From assembly GCA_945910005.1 (NCBI GenBank), contig OX246745.1, positions 43,852,251 through 43,916,250 on the forward strand: 64,000 nucleotides of DNA, given 5' to 3'. The notes under the pieces were generated by a model that ran no database searches, was not told the origin of the DNA, and saw only the letters and a program-made list of their open reading frames with translations. The translations under genes and the position numbers were made by a program. This stretch comes from Isoperla grammatica. Taxonomy: Eukaryota; Arthropoda; Insecta; Plecoptera; Perlodidae. Below are positions 10,464 through 23,049 of this stretch, piece by piece. The first letter of the stretch is position 1. The number at the start of each line of letters is the position of its first letter.

Positions 10464-13400
10464 CACCCCTAAAGCAGTGACTGGCCGAGTCCACTTGCTC
10501 GCGGATGAGCGCTTGTACTAGCGGAGGGAGTGCATCAGTGCACCCCTGAAGCAGAGACTGGCTGAGTCCACCTGCTCGCGGATGAGCGCGCTTGTACTAG
10601 CGGAGGGAGTGCATCAGTGCACCCCTGAAGCAGTGACTGGCTGAGTCCACCTGCTCGCGGATGAGCGCGCTTGTACTAGCGGAGGGAGTGCATCAGTGCA
10701 CCCCTGAAGCAGTGACTGGCTGAGTCCACCTGCTCGCGGATGAGCGCGCTTGTACTAGCGGAGGGAGTGCATCAGTGCACCCCTGAAGCAGTGACTGGCT
10801 GAGTCCACCTGCTCGCGGATGAGCGCTTGTACTAGCGGAGGGAGTGCATCAGTGCACCCCTGAAGCAGTGACTGGCTGAGTCCACCTGCTCGCGGATGAG
10901 CGCGCTTGTACAAGCGGAGGGAGTGCATCAGTGCACCCCTGAAGCAGTGACTGGCTGAGTCCACCTGCTCGCGGATGAGCGCTTGTACTAGCGGAGGGAG
11001 TGCATCAGTGCACCCCTGAAGCAGTGACTGGCTGAGTCCACCTGCTCGCGGATGAGCGCGCTTGTACAAGCGGAGGGAGTGCATCAGTGCACCCCTGAAG
11101 CAGTGACTGGCTGAGTCCACCTGCTCGCGGATGAGCGCGCTTGTACAAGCGGAGGGAGTGCATCAGTGCACCCCTGAAGCAGTGACTGGCTGAGTCCACC
11201 TGCTCGCGGATGAGCGCGCTTGTACAAGCGGAGGGAGTGCATCAGTGCACCCCTGAAGCAGTGACTGGCTGAGTCCACCTGCTCGCGGATGAGCGCTTGT
11301 ACTAGCGGAGGGAGTGCATCAGTGCACCCCTGAAGCAGTGACTGGCTGAGTCAACCTGCTCGCGGATGAGCGCTTGTACTAGCGGAGGGAGTGCATCAGT
11401 GCACCCCTGAAGCAGTGACTGGCTGAGTCAACCTGCTCGCGGATGAGCGCGCTTGTACTAGCGGAGGGAGTGCATCAGTGCACCCCTGAAGCAGAGACTG
11501 GCTGAGTACACCTGCTCGCGGATGAGCGCTTGTACTAGCGGAGGGAGTGCATCAGTGCACCCCTGAAGCAGTGACTGGCTGAGTCCACCTGCTCGCGGAT
11601 GAGCGCGCTTGTACTAGCGGAGGGAGTGCATCAGTGCACCCCTGAAGCAGTGACTGGCTGAGTCAACCTGCTCGCGGATGAGCGCTTGTACTAGCGGAGG
11701 GAGTGCATCAGTGCACCCCTGAAGCAGTGACTGGCTGAGTCCACCTGCTCGCGGGTGAGCGCGCTTGTACTAGCGGAGGGAGTGCATCAGTGCACCCCTG
11801 AAGCAGTGACTGGCTGAGTCCACCTGCTCGCGGATGAGCGCTTGTACTAGCGGAGGGAGTGCATCAGTGCACCCCTGAAGCAGTGACTGGCTGAGTCAAC
11901 CTGCTCGCGGATGAGCGCTTGTACTTGCGGAGGGAGTGCATCAGTGCACCCCTGAAGCAGTGACTGGCTGAGTCAACCTGCTCGCGGATGAGCGCGCTTG
12001 TACTAGCGGAGGGAGTGCATCAGTGCACCCCTGAAGCAGAGACTGGCTGAGTACACCTGCTCGCGGATGAGCGCTTGTACTAGCGGAGGGAGTGCATCAG
12101 TGCACCCCTGAAGCAGAGACTGGCTGAGTACACCTGCTCGCGGATGAGCGCTTGTACTAGCGGAGGGAGTGCATCAGTGCACCCCTGAAGCAGTGACTGG
12201 CTGAGTCCACCTGCTCGCGGATGAGCGCGCTTGTACTAGCGGAGGGAGTGCATCAGTGCACCCCTGAAGCAGTGACTGGCTGAGTCAACCTGCTCGCGGA
12301 TGAGCGCTTGTACTAGCGGAGGGAGTGCATCAGTGCACCCCTGAAGCAGTGACTGGCTGAGTCCACCTGCTCGCGGGTGAGCGCGCTTGTACTAGCGGAG
12401 GGAGTGCATCAGTGCACCCCTGAAGCAGTGACTGGCTGAGTCCACCTGCTCGCGGATGAGCGCTTGTACTAGCGGAGGGAGTGCATCAGTGCACCCCTGA
12501 AGCAGTGACTGGCTGAGTCAACCTGCTCGCGGATGAGCGCTTGTACTAGCGGAGGGAGTGCATCAGTGCACCCCTGAAGCAGTGACTGGCTGAGTCAACC
12601 TGCTCGCGGATGAGCGCGCTTGTACTAGCGGAGGGAGTGCATCAGTGCACCCCTGAAGCAGAGACTGGCTGAGTACACCTGCTCGCGGATGAGCGCTTGT
12701 ACTAGCGGAGGGAGTGCATCAGTGCACCCCTGAAGCAGAGACTGGCTGAGTACACCTGCTCGCGGATGAGCGCTTGTACTAGCGGAGGGAGTGCATCAGT
12801 GCACCCCTGAAGCAGAGACTGGCTGAGTCCACCTGCTCGCGGATGAGCGCTTGTACTAGCGGAGGGAGTGCATCAGTGCACCCCTGAAGCAGTGACTGGC
12901 TGAGTCCACCTGCTCGCGGATGAGCGCTTGTACTAGCGGAGGGAGTGCATCAGTGCACCCCTGAAGCAGTGACTGGCTGAGTCCACCTGCTCGCGGATGA
13001 GCGCTTGTACTAGCGGAGGGAGTGCATCAGTGCACCCCTGAAGCAGTGACTGGCTGAGTCCACCTGCTCGCGGATGAGCGCGCTTGTACTAGCGGAGGGA
13101 GTGCATCAGTGCACCCCTGAAGCAGTGACTGGCTGAGTCCACCTGCTCGCGGGTGAGCGCGCTTGTACTAGCAGAGGGAGTGCATCAGTGCACCCCTGAA
13201 GCAGTGACTGGCTGAGTCCACCTGCTCGCGGATGAGCGCTTGTACTAGCGGAGGGAGTGCATCAGTGCACCCCTGAAGCAGTGACTGGCTGAGTCCACCT
13301 GCTCGCGGATGAGCGCTTGTACTAGCGGAGGGAGTGCATCAGTGTACCCCTGAAGCAGTGACTGGCTGAGTCCACCTGCTCGCGGGTGAGCGCGCTTGTA

Positions 13401-13713
13401 CTAGCAGAGGGAGTGCATCAGTGCACCCCTGAAGCAGTGACTGGCTGAGTCCACCTGCTCGCGGATGAGCGCTTGTACTAGCGGAGGGAGTGCATCAGTG
13501 CACCCCTGAAGCAGTGACTGGCTGAGTCCACCTGCTCGCGGATGAGCGCTTGTACTAGCGGAGGGAGTGCATCAGTGCACCCCTGAAGCAGTGACTGGCT
13601 GAGTCCACCTGCTCGCGGATGAGCGCTTGTACTAGCGGAGGGAGTGCATCAGTGCACCCCTGAAGCAGTGACTGGCTGAGTCCACCTGCTCGCGGATGAG
13701 CGCTTGTACTAGC
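10464..13713. repeat. 77/79-bp GC-rich tandem array (about 41 units)
   Basis: The CACCCCTGAAGCAG anchor recurs every 77 or 79 bp. The difference is one CG dinucleotide (GAGCGCTTG versus GAGCGCGCTTG). Variants (GAGACTGGCTGAGTACACC, GTCAACC, CGGGTGAG) recur in a fixed order and give a higher-order period of 622 bp (eight units) between about 12039 and 13280. Minus-strand reading frames across it are by-products of the repeat. Confidence 0.96.
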
Positions 13714-14239
13714 CAAGGGATTTACCCAGTCGGGCGACCTATGATAAAATGCACGCCGAGCTTATGTTTTCTGTGTTATGTATTCCTCTGGCTTTTTAAT
13801 GTTACCCGTTGTGCATGCTTAGTCGCTACGTATACGTTATGTTATTTTGTGTGGTATGGGCCATATCTATGTTCTACATTCATAACATCGCATAATGTAG
13901 ATTTTGTAGTTTGTTAGTACGTATTTAAAAGTGCTACTTTTACGATAAACCTCATTCGTACCTTAGTTGCCTGTTTGTTCTTGTATTTCCATTTCTTAGT
14001 CGAGATGTTTTTCTACTGGAACTGATTATTGTTGGGGTAATTTTCAGGTCATCATGAAATTCCCTTCTCAAATATCCATGCTCCGCCAGTGAGATTCAAG
14101 GGGCCGCAACGATGCGTCTTCATTCCTGGAGTGGAGATAGAAGTCAATATAATTAACCATGAACGTTCGCTCACCACTCATCTTCTTAATCCAAACCTGT
14201 AAGTTGGGCTGCATTCATTAACACTAATTACCACCCTAA

Positions 14240-14550
14240 ATTCCATCTTCCCGAGGAAGTTCACACGGACCATCTCGGAAAGCCACGTGACATTTCTCGA
14301 CGTGAATGTATTCCTTGAGGAAGGCCACCTCAGCACTAAGGTGCACTTCAAGCCCAGGAACAGCCTTGGACAGCTGTCACCTGTCTTCCCTTCTCCATGG
14401 CCACCCAGGGCAGGAGAATATGTTTAGCTAAGGAGTACAGTGACAAGATCAGTAAAGCTTTCACCAACCATGGCTACCCTGCTAAGCTTGTCAAACAGCA
14501 GATGACCCATGATACTGGTAGGCCAGGGAACATCACCCCCCTCGTCACCT
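14240..14550 (+). pseudogene. Penelope-like element relic (RT C-terminal part)
   Basis: Plus-strand translation gives SHVTFLDVNVFLEEGHLST then KVHFKPRNS. This parallels HHITFLDVDVFLEEGHIRTT and VHFKPTNS in the intact Penelope-like protein at 26027-28309. After a frame disruption it continues as ISKAFTNHGYPAKLVKQQM, matching the following segment of that protein (ITTAFVARGYDRARVEQQV). The fragment has stops and frameshifts and no ends that I can define. It is a different, older subfamily from the copy at 26-28 kb. Confidence 0.8.
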
Positions 14551-14559
14551 GATATCTTG

Positions 14560-15870
14560 TCTTGTCTTGATGAGGCCTGGGAAGAACACTGGGTTTATTG
14601 TACCCCATGCTAGATGGCTGTTTAAATTTGTGGGTTTCATCTTTCAAGACAATAATACCTACTAGACTGAAATACTATGTTAGCATCCTAAGTAGAAATG
14701 ACACATACATTGTTAAAACTTGTAAAAACTTGGGCACTGTGTGAGCTTAGCCTTAAATTAAGCATATGGTTTTAGTAACTACCTAGTGCGTATATTACCC
14801 AGACCTTTAGTCAGGAATAACATGAAATATAAAAGGGGGATAAGTCAGCCAGCCTTGCTATCAGTAAGGTATGTAATATAATATTAGTGTAATAGATAAT
14901 ACACCTGGATAGTTGAGCCATACCCACTCAACAGAGATAAGCTGAATCACATGGTCTCGTTAGTTTGGACTGCACTGAATGATAAGAGGGTGTTTCCAAA
15001 CAGCTGATTAAACTAAACGTCTAGCTTATGTTTCATTATCTGCTTCAAGTAGAGCATTTCTTTGCAAAGAGTCAAATGGGAAAACAGCATAATTTTCTCC
15101 ATTACAAATAATTGTGAGAGTAGCTTTGATGAGTCTGTTATTAGGAAAATTTTCTTCAGCCCTTTATATTAAAAAAATCTAATAATCCCATGCAAATTTA
15201 ATACCGTCTATTGAAAATTGCCAATAACTTGAATACTTTTTTAAGTTGGTGTCTGTAACTGTCTCCAATAGCCTAGAGAGTAGCACAGAAGTGGTGCAAC
15301 ATTATGGCCGCACAGTTATTTCAAGCGTGCTCCTTAAATCAATTATAGAATTTCAATCCTTTCATGGTAAGGTAAAACACTAATCTAAAATAAACTTATA
15401 ACATTCTAACGTTTTGTTTCCACATCCATCCACAATACTATTACTATTAATACGTTCACTGCGTAGTGGTACACCAAGTGTCATGTACTCCCTTGGGTGT
15501 TCCTAGCTTCCCCAGATACCTGCATGTTTGTTAAGTTGCCTATGGTGTATCTATTGTACTCTGCTTTTGCTGCACTCAAATGCGAGTTGAACTAACTGGA
15601 GTTGGGAAACTAGTAAATATTACAATCTAATGCTAGGCCTATACAAAATATAGCAAGGTATTTATTATTGTAATGTAGAATATTATTATAATGTAGTACT
15701 TTTACTTACTAATAATTGAAAGAATTGTAAATGTACAGATTACATTTTGCTATGTTATACTATATGTTATGTTATGAATGAAATGCAGGAAGCTGTTGGG
15801 TTTGTTAGCGGGACACATGGTGGCCCATGCCGCAATACATGCTAACATTTGCATTCTGTGCTGGACGGTA
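14560..15870. other. No gene seen (about 1.3 kb)
   Basis: AT-rich sequence without recognisable coding or RNA features, leading into the 31-bp array. Confidence 0.5.
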
Positions 15871-15871
15871 C

Positions 15872-17806
15872 ACCTTGTGTGTCGCTGCAATATTATCGCA
15901 TGACCTTGTGTGTCGCTGCAATATTATCGCATGACCTCGTGTGTCGCTGCAATATTATCGCATGACCTTGTGTGTCGCTGCAATATAATCACATGACCTT
16001 GTGTGTCGCTGCAATATTATCGCATGACCTTGTGTGTCGCTGCAATATTATCGCATGACCTCGTGTGTCGCTGCAATATTATCGCATGACCTTGTGTGTC
16101 GCTGCAATATAATCACATAACCTTGTGTGTCGCTGCAATATTATCGCATGACCTTGTGTGTCGCTGCAATATTATCGCATGACCTTGTGTGTCGCTGCAA
16201 TATTATCGCATGACCTTGTGTGTTGCTGCAATATTATCGCATGACCTTGTGTGTCGCTGCAATATTATCGCATGACCTTGTGTGTCGCTGCAATATTATC
16301 GCATGACCTTGTGTGTCGCTGCAATATTATCGCATGACCTTGTGTGTCGCTGCAATATAATCACATGACCTTGTGTGTCCCTGCAATATTATCGCATGAC
16401 CTTGTGTGTCGCTGCAATATTATCGCATGACCTTGTGTGTCGCTGCAATATAATCACATAACCTTGTGTGTCGCTGCAATATTATCGCATGACCTTGTGT
16501 GTCGCTGCAATATTATCGCATGACCTTGTGTGTCGCTGCAATATTATCGCATGACCTTGTGTGTTGCTGCAATATTATCGCATGACCTTGTGTGTCGCTG
16601 CAATATTATCGCATGACCTTGTGTGTCGCTGCAATATTATCGCATGACCTTGTGTGTCGCTGCAATATTATCGCATGACCTTGTGTGTCGCTGCAATATA
16701 ATCACATGACCTTGTGTGTCCCTGCAATATTATCGCATGACCTTGTGTGTCGCTGCAATATTATCGCATGACCTTGTGTGTCTCTGCAATATTATCGCAT
16801 GACCTTGTGTGTCGCTGCAATATTATCACATGACCTTGTGTGTCGCTGCAATATAATCACATGACCTTGTGTGTCGCTGCAATATTATCGCATGACCTTG
16901 TGTGTCGCTGCAATATTATCGCATGACCTCGTGTGTCGCTGCAATATTATCGCATGACCTTGTGTGTCGCTGCAATATAATCACATAACCTTGTGTGTCG
17001 CTGCAATATTATCGCATGACCTTGTGTGTCGCTGCAATATTATCGCATGACCTTGTGTGTCGCTGCAATATTATCGCATGACCTTGTGTGTCGCTGCAAT
17101 ATTATCGCATGACCTTGTGTGTCGCTGCAATATTATCGCATGACCTTGTGTGTCGCTGCAATATTATCGCATGACCTTGTGTGTCGCTGCAATATAATCA
17201 CATGACCTTGACCTTTTGTGTCGCTGCAATATTATCGCATGACCTTGTGTGTCGCTGCAATATTATCGCATGACCTCGTGTGTCGCTGCAATATTATCGC
17301 ATGACCTTGTGTGTCGCTGCAATATAATCACATAACCTTGTGTGTCGCTGCAATATTATCGCATGACCTTGTGTGTCGCTGCAATATTATCGCATGACCT
17401 TGTGTGTCGCTGCAATATTATCGCATGACCTTGTGTGTCGCTGCAATATTATCGCATGACCTTGTGTGTCGCTGCAATATTATCGCATGACCTTGTGTGT
17501 CGCTGCAATATTATCGCATGACCTTGTGTGTCGCTGCAATATAATCACATGACCTTGTGTGTCGCTGCAATATTATCGCATGACCTTGTGTGTCGCTGCA
17601 ATATTATCGCATGACCTTGTGTGTCGCTGCAATATTATCGCATGACCTTGTGTGTCGCTGCAATATTATCACATGACCTTGTGTGTCGCTGCAATATAAT
17701 CACATGACCTTGTGTGTCGCTGCAACATTATCGCATGACCTTGTGTGTCGCTGCAATATTATCGCATGACCTTGTGTGTCGCTGCAATATTATCGCATGA
17801 CCTTGT
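15872..17806. repeat. 31-bp tandem array (about 62 units)
   Basis: Unit: ACCTTGTGTGTCGCTGCAAT followed by ATTATCGCATG. Variants (TATAATCACAT, ACCTCG, TGTCCCTG) recur in blocks. The CATAACC variant is spaced by 341 bp (11 units), and once by 348 bp because of a 7-bp insertion (ACCTTGACCTTTT) near 17210. There are no unique spacers, so this is not a CRISPR array. Confidence 0.96.
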
Positions 17807-17869
17807 TGGGGGTTTGATGTGCAATATAATTACTCATATTTCAAACTCGGGAAGCAAATAGTTCAGAAG

Positions 17870-18100
17870 TTAAATTCGAAACTCAAACCAAGAGGTTTGC
17901 GCTTTTTCATGCGAGGCACAGCTGGACAGCAAGGAGGTATACACTGCCGCACACAACGTGTTAATATCATCCTTATCTAACGTTTCACCAAGATCTGAAG
18001 TAGTAAGTGTCAAACGCCCCAAACACCCACAGGTTCTTGCTGTAATGTTCAAATTGTGGTTGGCTATATCACTAGTATTATTTCCATCAATGGAAAACAA
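17870..18100 (-). other. Unassigned minus-strand reading frame (76 codons)
   Basis: A cysteine- and threonine-rich frame that includes LGRLTLTTSDLGETLDKDD. Its composition is less random than nearby frames, so it could be a decayed transposon-derived fragment. I recognise no domain and see no splice or promoter support. It lies in the intron or upstream region just before the first visible PLD exon. Confidence 0.2.
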
Positions 18101-18389
18101 GGTTTAGAGTGGCAGTAAGTTCAATCTACAAAATGCTGAATACATCGCATTTCATTAAATGAAACGAGTTAGCATCAAAACGCAGTTTTTAAACACATTG
18201 CGTTTAAACCACGTTGACGGGATAAACAGATTATAATATTGTGTGTTTTACATTATCTAGTAATTCATTTTGAGTTAACATTTGAATCACTAGGCAGGCT
18301 GACAAGTGATGAAATATTTGGCGTCAACTTGTAAACTCTGAATGAAAGTAGTAATGTTATACAATGTTGATTATTGTGTGCCCTACCAG

Positions 18390-18587
18390 CTACACCATTG
18401 AGTTCCGTCATGGAGAGTTCACGTGGACAGTTAAGAAGCGTTATAAACACATTCAGAACCTACATCAGCAGCTGAAGTTGTTCCGAGCCGGTCTGAACAT
18501 TCCGTTCCCAAGCCGAGCTCACCGGGAGCGGAGGACCAGCTTCAAGATGCATCGCTCGGCCCCGGGAGGAAAGGGGTCTCTACCCAG
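18390..18587 (+). CDS. Pld: Phospholipase D (PLD1/2 type), exon a: PX domain, first part
   Basis: This exon encodes YTIEFRHGEFTWTVKKRYKH and on to a basic segment, NIPFPSRAHRERRTSF. It corresponds to the phosphoinositide-binding PX domain that precedes the PH domain in animal PLD1/PLD2. These enzymes hydrolyse phosphatidylcholine to phosphatidate and choline at cell membranes. The acceptor is CCCTACCAG|C and the donor CCCAG|GTAACA. The exon starts with the last base of a codon and ends with two bases (AG) that are completed by the G opening the next exon, giving the LPR-FP junction. The upstream exon carrying the protein's N terminus was not found in this window. Confidence 0.9.
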
Positions 18588-18599
18588 GTAACATCAGTA

Positions 18600-19697
18600 G
18601 CTGCACTAGCATGCAGACTATGGCAAACAATTCTACACATTTCTTAAACTCTAAGCTGTTATAATCCTCTTTCAATTTGCATATATGAGTTTTAGACACA
18701 AATCATTTAAAAAATGTGAGAATTTAAAGTTTTTGTTCCTTCCTTCAAAATACTATTAAATAACAACATTTTTGAATGATGCAGGATAGATTTTATATCA
18801 AGATCTATGGATATTCTCCAGAGAGGATTGAATACAAATCTATTTTAATACATTTGGATCAAATTAAGCAATTTTAGATATTATTGAATTTGTCTTAAAT
18901 GAATTGTCTCAAAAATATCTTTCTCTTGCTTATTGTCTTAATTATATTACATTCGGATCAACTTAGACAATGCGAGAACTGAAATTTTGTAACTTAAACC
19001 AAACGCAATCAATTTTAATTCCTTTTTTGAGAATGTCTGTAAATCTTGATTGTACTAGTTTACGCATGGACTGGAATGACTTGTATGAAAGATAATCAAG
19101 GTTTATTTGTCGACGAGACTCCACGACCTCTGGGCAGTAGGCACAGTTGAGCACAGTTGGGGACCTTGTGTTGTATGTGCATACTCTAGCAGCTAGCTGA
19201 TAGCAAGTCCATATCATAAGATGAACATGAGATGCATTGTGAGTTAATTATCTCTAGTCCAAATAGCAGATGAGCATCGATGCTGCTCTTTGAGATTGTC
19301 AACTGTGCATTTGTATTTTTCTAACAAGTTTGTTTTTTTGTATTGAATGTTTAGAGAAACTGTGAAAAATAAACGTTTGATTGTCACTTTCTCTGCCAAC
19401 TCGGATCGATTTGCATGTTGTGTGCCGGTGGCTGTGTACAAATGTCAGTGCACACCCAGTTAGTCTATACATTGTAGCTGATATAACTTTTCCATTCGTA
19501 CAGCTCTCATTTGGGACAACTATGTTCTGATGCAATGGGCAGAATGGTTTGTATATATTCATTTTATACATTTCAAGCCTATTTTGTTGTATTATTTATT
19601 GCAGTTCTGTACCCATAGTCGAGAACTTTTCAAACACTGTTTGTGGCTAATGTTTTATCGTAATCAAGTGTGTGCTACCCCAAATCTTTTTTCTTAC
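18600..19697. other. PLD intron, no other feature seen
   Basis: AT-rich intron sequence between the two PX exons, before element E. Only short chance frames are present. Confidence 0.55.
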
Positions 19698-19705
19698 AAA
19701 ATAAA

Positions 19706-20744
19706 TAGGGATGGTCGAATATTCGAATTTTTCGAATAGTTCGACGAATAGTTCAGGAAATAATTCGATTCGAAACTCGAATACTAACTATTCGAAAATT
19801 CGAAGTATTCGAACATTCGAATATCCCGCCTTTTCGATAAACCGGAAATGCGACCTCCCACCATTCCGCCGACTACTGACTTGCATTTTTCAATATGGCC
19901 GCCTGTATTTCTGTAGAAATACATTTGCAGAAGCATTTCCGGTTCCAGGGTTATTTTAATTTCATTTATTGTGCACCATGAGTGAAGCTGAAGATGACAG
20001 AGGCCTAGGCCTAGGTCCAAGTGAGCCTCAGAGTAATACAAGAAAGAAAAGCGTGGTATTGGAGTTCTTCCTTGCTGGTTTAGGACTAGGCCTAGGCCTA
20101 GGCTAGGCCTAGGCCTAGGAAAGGTAAACTTGATCTAAATTGGGGTGTATATTTTTTTGCATCCAATAAACTGATGGGATAGGCTAGGCCTAGGGCCTAG
20201 GAAAGGTAAACTGGATCTAAATTGGGTTGTATATTTTTTTGTATCCAATAAACTGTGATGGGATAGGCTAGGCCTAGGCCTAGGAAAGATAAACTGGATC
20301 AAAATTGGGGTGTAAATTTATTTGTATCCAATAAACTGTGATGGGATAGACTAGCCTAGGCCCTAGACATTATGTCCTAACTCCTAACCCTATCCTCCAA
20401 GTTAAACAAAAAACAGTAGACGTGTATACTGTATAGGCTTGGGCCTAGGCCTAGGCCTAGTAGGTCCCTAAATTGTCTTTGAAATTCAATAAACAACCAT
20501 GCTTATTTCTGTAGGCAAATTAATTAGGTTAGGGCCTCAACCATCCATATTATAAATGACTTGGTATTATTTCTTTATGCATGATACATTTACGTTCAAT
20601 GTCATTTACACAACTTGATTCCTTATGTATTAAAATGCCGATAACGTGCGAAATATTCGAATTCGAATTCGATATTCGAAATATTTTGGTCTCATTATTC
20701 GATATTCGTATTCGACTTTGAAAATTGGTATTCGCTCACCCCTA
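19706..20744. mobile_element. hAT-type non-autonomous element with ATTCGAAT-rich ends (element E)
   Basis: It begins TAGGGATGGTCGAATATTCG and ends CGCTCACCCCTA. An exact 8-bp target duplication, AAAATAAA, flanks it (19698-19705 and 20745-20752). Both subterminal regions are strings of ATTCGAA/TTCGAAT palindromes. The interior has three tandem copies of a block near 20100-20350 joined by TAGGCCTAGGCC runs. No transposase is encoded. Confidence 0.88.
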
Positions 20745-20752
20745 AAAATAAA

Positions 20753-21430
20753 TAAATAAAATAAATTCACATTTAGAGTCTACCCACTCAGTAACGAAAC
20801 TGATATTCAGTGGGGGACTTTAATTTAAAGCCACTAAACCAACCCTATAGGCTCAGAACACCATTGACAAGTGAGCGATAACCAATCAAAGATCGATATT
20901 TCAAATACGAAATATAATATGAACCAGTGATTGGTCAGTGCGATCACTCGCGGAATAATGTAAGTTTTTCTCAGTTGAGTAGAAGAGGTGGGAAGGTAGG
21001 TGCCTGGCAGAAAACCGAGTTCCTCAACATTTACCTCGTGAGCTGATTGTCCCAGGCTAGTAGACTTGTTGGGTTGTAGGGACCCCTCTTCGTCAATACT
21101 AACAACAGAACCATGAAACAGGTCATTGTGCCATGTCGGGAACGCACTGGCTTCAAAGTTAGCTTTTGTTCGGCACCACTGGATTTCACTATAAGAGGAT
21201 GTGTTTTGGTTTTCCTACCTCTTGTTCAGTGAAGTGGATTTCACACCGCACTACATCCAACAGATAACTGGCTTCAGCACAAGCTCCATTCATTTCAATA
21301 TAGCATACATTGAGCTCTGATTATTTATAATTGAAAAGTTGACTGACTGCATTATCGAACTCTAATTAATTCTCAAACATGAAGAGATCTTGTACAGGTT
21401 CTGTGTCATCTCGTTGTTTAACAGAGCGCA
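20753..21430. other. PLD intron, no feature assigned
   Basis: No recognised element or coding segment. It lies between the element E target duplication and a TIR element beginning near 21435. Confidence 0.5.
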
Positions 21431-21434
21431 TAAT

Positions 21435-22128
21435 GATTAAGCGAGCGTCTCCACTAGACTCTTATGGCACTTTGTTCTGTTTTTTTTTGTTTTTTTATGT
21501 CTGTCGATAGCGGTCGAACGGAAAGTCCGATCAACCTAAAATTTGGACCATCCACAAGCCTCGATGTGGATTGAAGGTGTATAGTTTTGAGGCAAAATCG
21601 TTCAAAAAGTTACAAAGTTACACCATAGTTACTGCAAAATATTTTTCTGAAACAAAATGGCGGCAAAATGTGAGATAGCCAGATTTTTCTACAGATTTGT
21701 CCGGTCACGAATATGTTAATCTAATGGCGATCTAATAAGTATTGGCAAAGTTACACAACAGTTACTCGCAAATATTTTTCTAAAACGCAGTAACGGCAAA
21801 ATGTGAGGTGGCTATCTTATAGTAAATTTTTGTCCGGTCACGAATATACTAATGTAAACGCGATCCAATACGTATTAGAGGCAGAAATTACATTTCTATT
21901 GCTGTCAATAACTGTTAGTAACGGTGGCGGACCGTGTTGAAAACATGACGACGAAAATTCTTAGCAACGCACATTGCACTGCATTCAACAATATCGGGAA
22001 GTATAATAGCTATGGAAATAAGGAAAAATTTTGCAATGCGCATTCTTGAATTGTTGTGAATTGTTGTTTTTATTAGCTTTGAGAACTTTTCGACACAAAG
22101 TTCGTAGATATGGACGCGCTCGCTTATC
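21435..22128. mobile_element. Putative non-autonomous DNA element with GATTAAGCGAGCG termini
   Basis: The left end GATTAAGCGAGCGTCTCCA and the inverted right end GATAAGCGAGCGCGTCCA match over about 16 positions. The interior repeats a block containing TTTGTCCGGTCACGAATAT twice. No clear target duplication was seen, so the superfamily is not assigned. Confidence 0.5.
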
Positions 22129-22474
22129 AACGTGTCAAACAGAGCGTTTTCTTAGTATAGAAACGTTATGATGTAAACTGTTGGGAGTAATAACATATTA
22201 TGAGGCCCGAGGCCCACTATTTTGGTGGTACCCTTGAGTATTTCAATACTACAATGGCCCGAGAAGAACGAAATAATGCATTACTAATAACCTTTTTCAA
22301 ATAAAAAAACCAGTCGATAATATTGTCGAAATTTGTTTGAATATCGAATAGCAAACGATATCGATTATCGTTTGCATCCCTGATCTTGAAACCAATAGCA
22401 CAGATTATCTGGAACATTTATACACACACACTGGAAGTATGTTCTTGTACATGCAAACATGTTCATAATACAAA

Positions 22475-22644
22475 GTGAATTCCCGATTTTACAGACCCGC
22501 TTTCGACGAATTTCCGTATTTTACATAATATTTTGAAAGTCTGTAAAATTCGCCCATTGATGCATTACCCACGGATTTAACAGATTTCTCCATTTTATGA
22601 ATTTTTTCAAGAGTCACTCCCCATCCGTAAAATCGGGACTTCAC
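22475..22644. mobile_element. Short MITE (170 bp) with 18-bp TIRs
   Basis: The left end GTGAATTCCCGATTTTAC and the inverted right end GTGAAGTCCCGATTTTAC differ at one base. The interior carries further CCGTATTTTACA/GTAAAATTCG echoes of the TIR. There is no coding capacity and no obvious target duplication. Confidence 0.65.
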
Positions 22645-23049
22645 ATAATCATAGAATGTCAAATAGCTTTCAGTTAGGCCTACATAAATAAATTAGTGTA
22701 GTATTTCTTTCTAAATAGCTAATAATAACTCCGCTTGTTGGCACTTGGCTTGTTTTCCATTTCCATAAGTATAGATGGTACATTTATTTTGTTTGCATGG
22801 TAAGTGCGCTTGATCCCCAACATGATAGTTATTTCAATCCTAAAATGTTTTGTGCCAAGTTGATCGGATTCATCTTGTTTTGCGTTTGCGAACATGATCA
22901 AATTAACTCTTGGATCCCTTGAAAGTGATCCGCTCTAGACCAGAGTTACTAGGGTTACATTCCTTAAGAAGTTGCGGCCCAGACCGTAATAGTCCGTAAG
23001 CTTCTTTCGTCGACCAATATGCCCGGCTCGTAGTGTTCCATTACTTTTT

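Noticed and set aside
10755..11278. Minus-strand 121- and 64-codon ORFs in the GC-rich array
   Set aside because: Overlapping repeat translations interrupted by each 77/79-bp length switch; no independent support.
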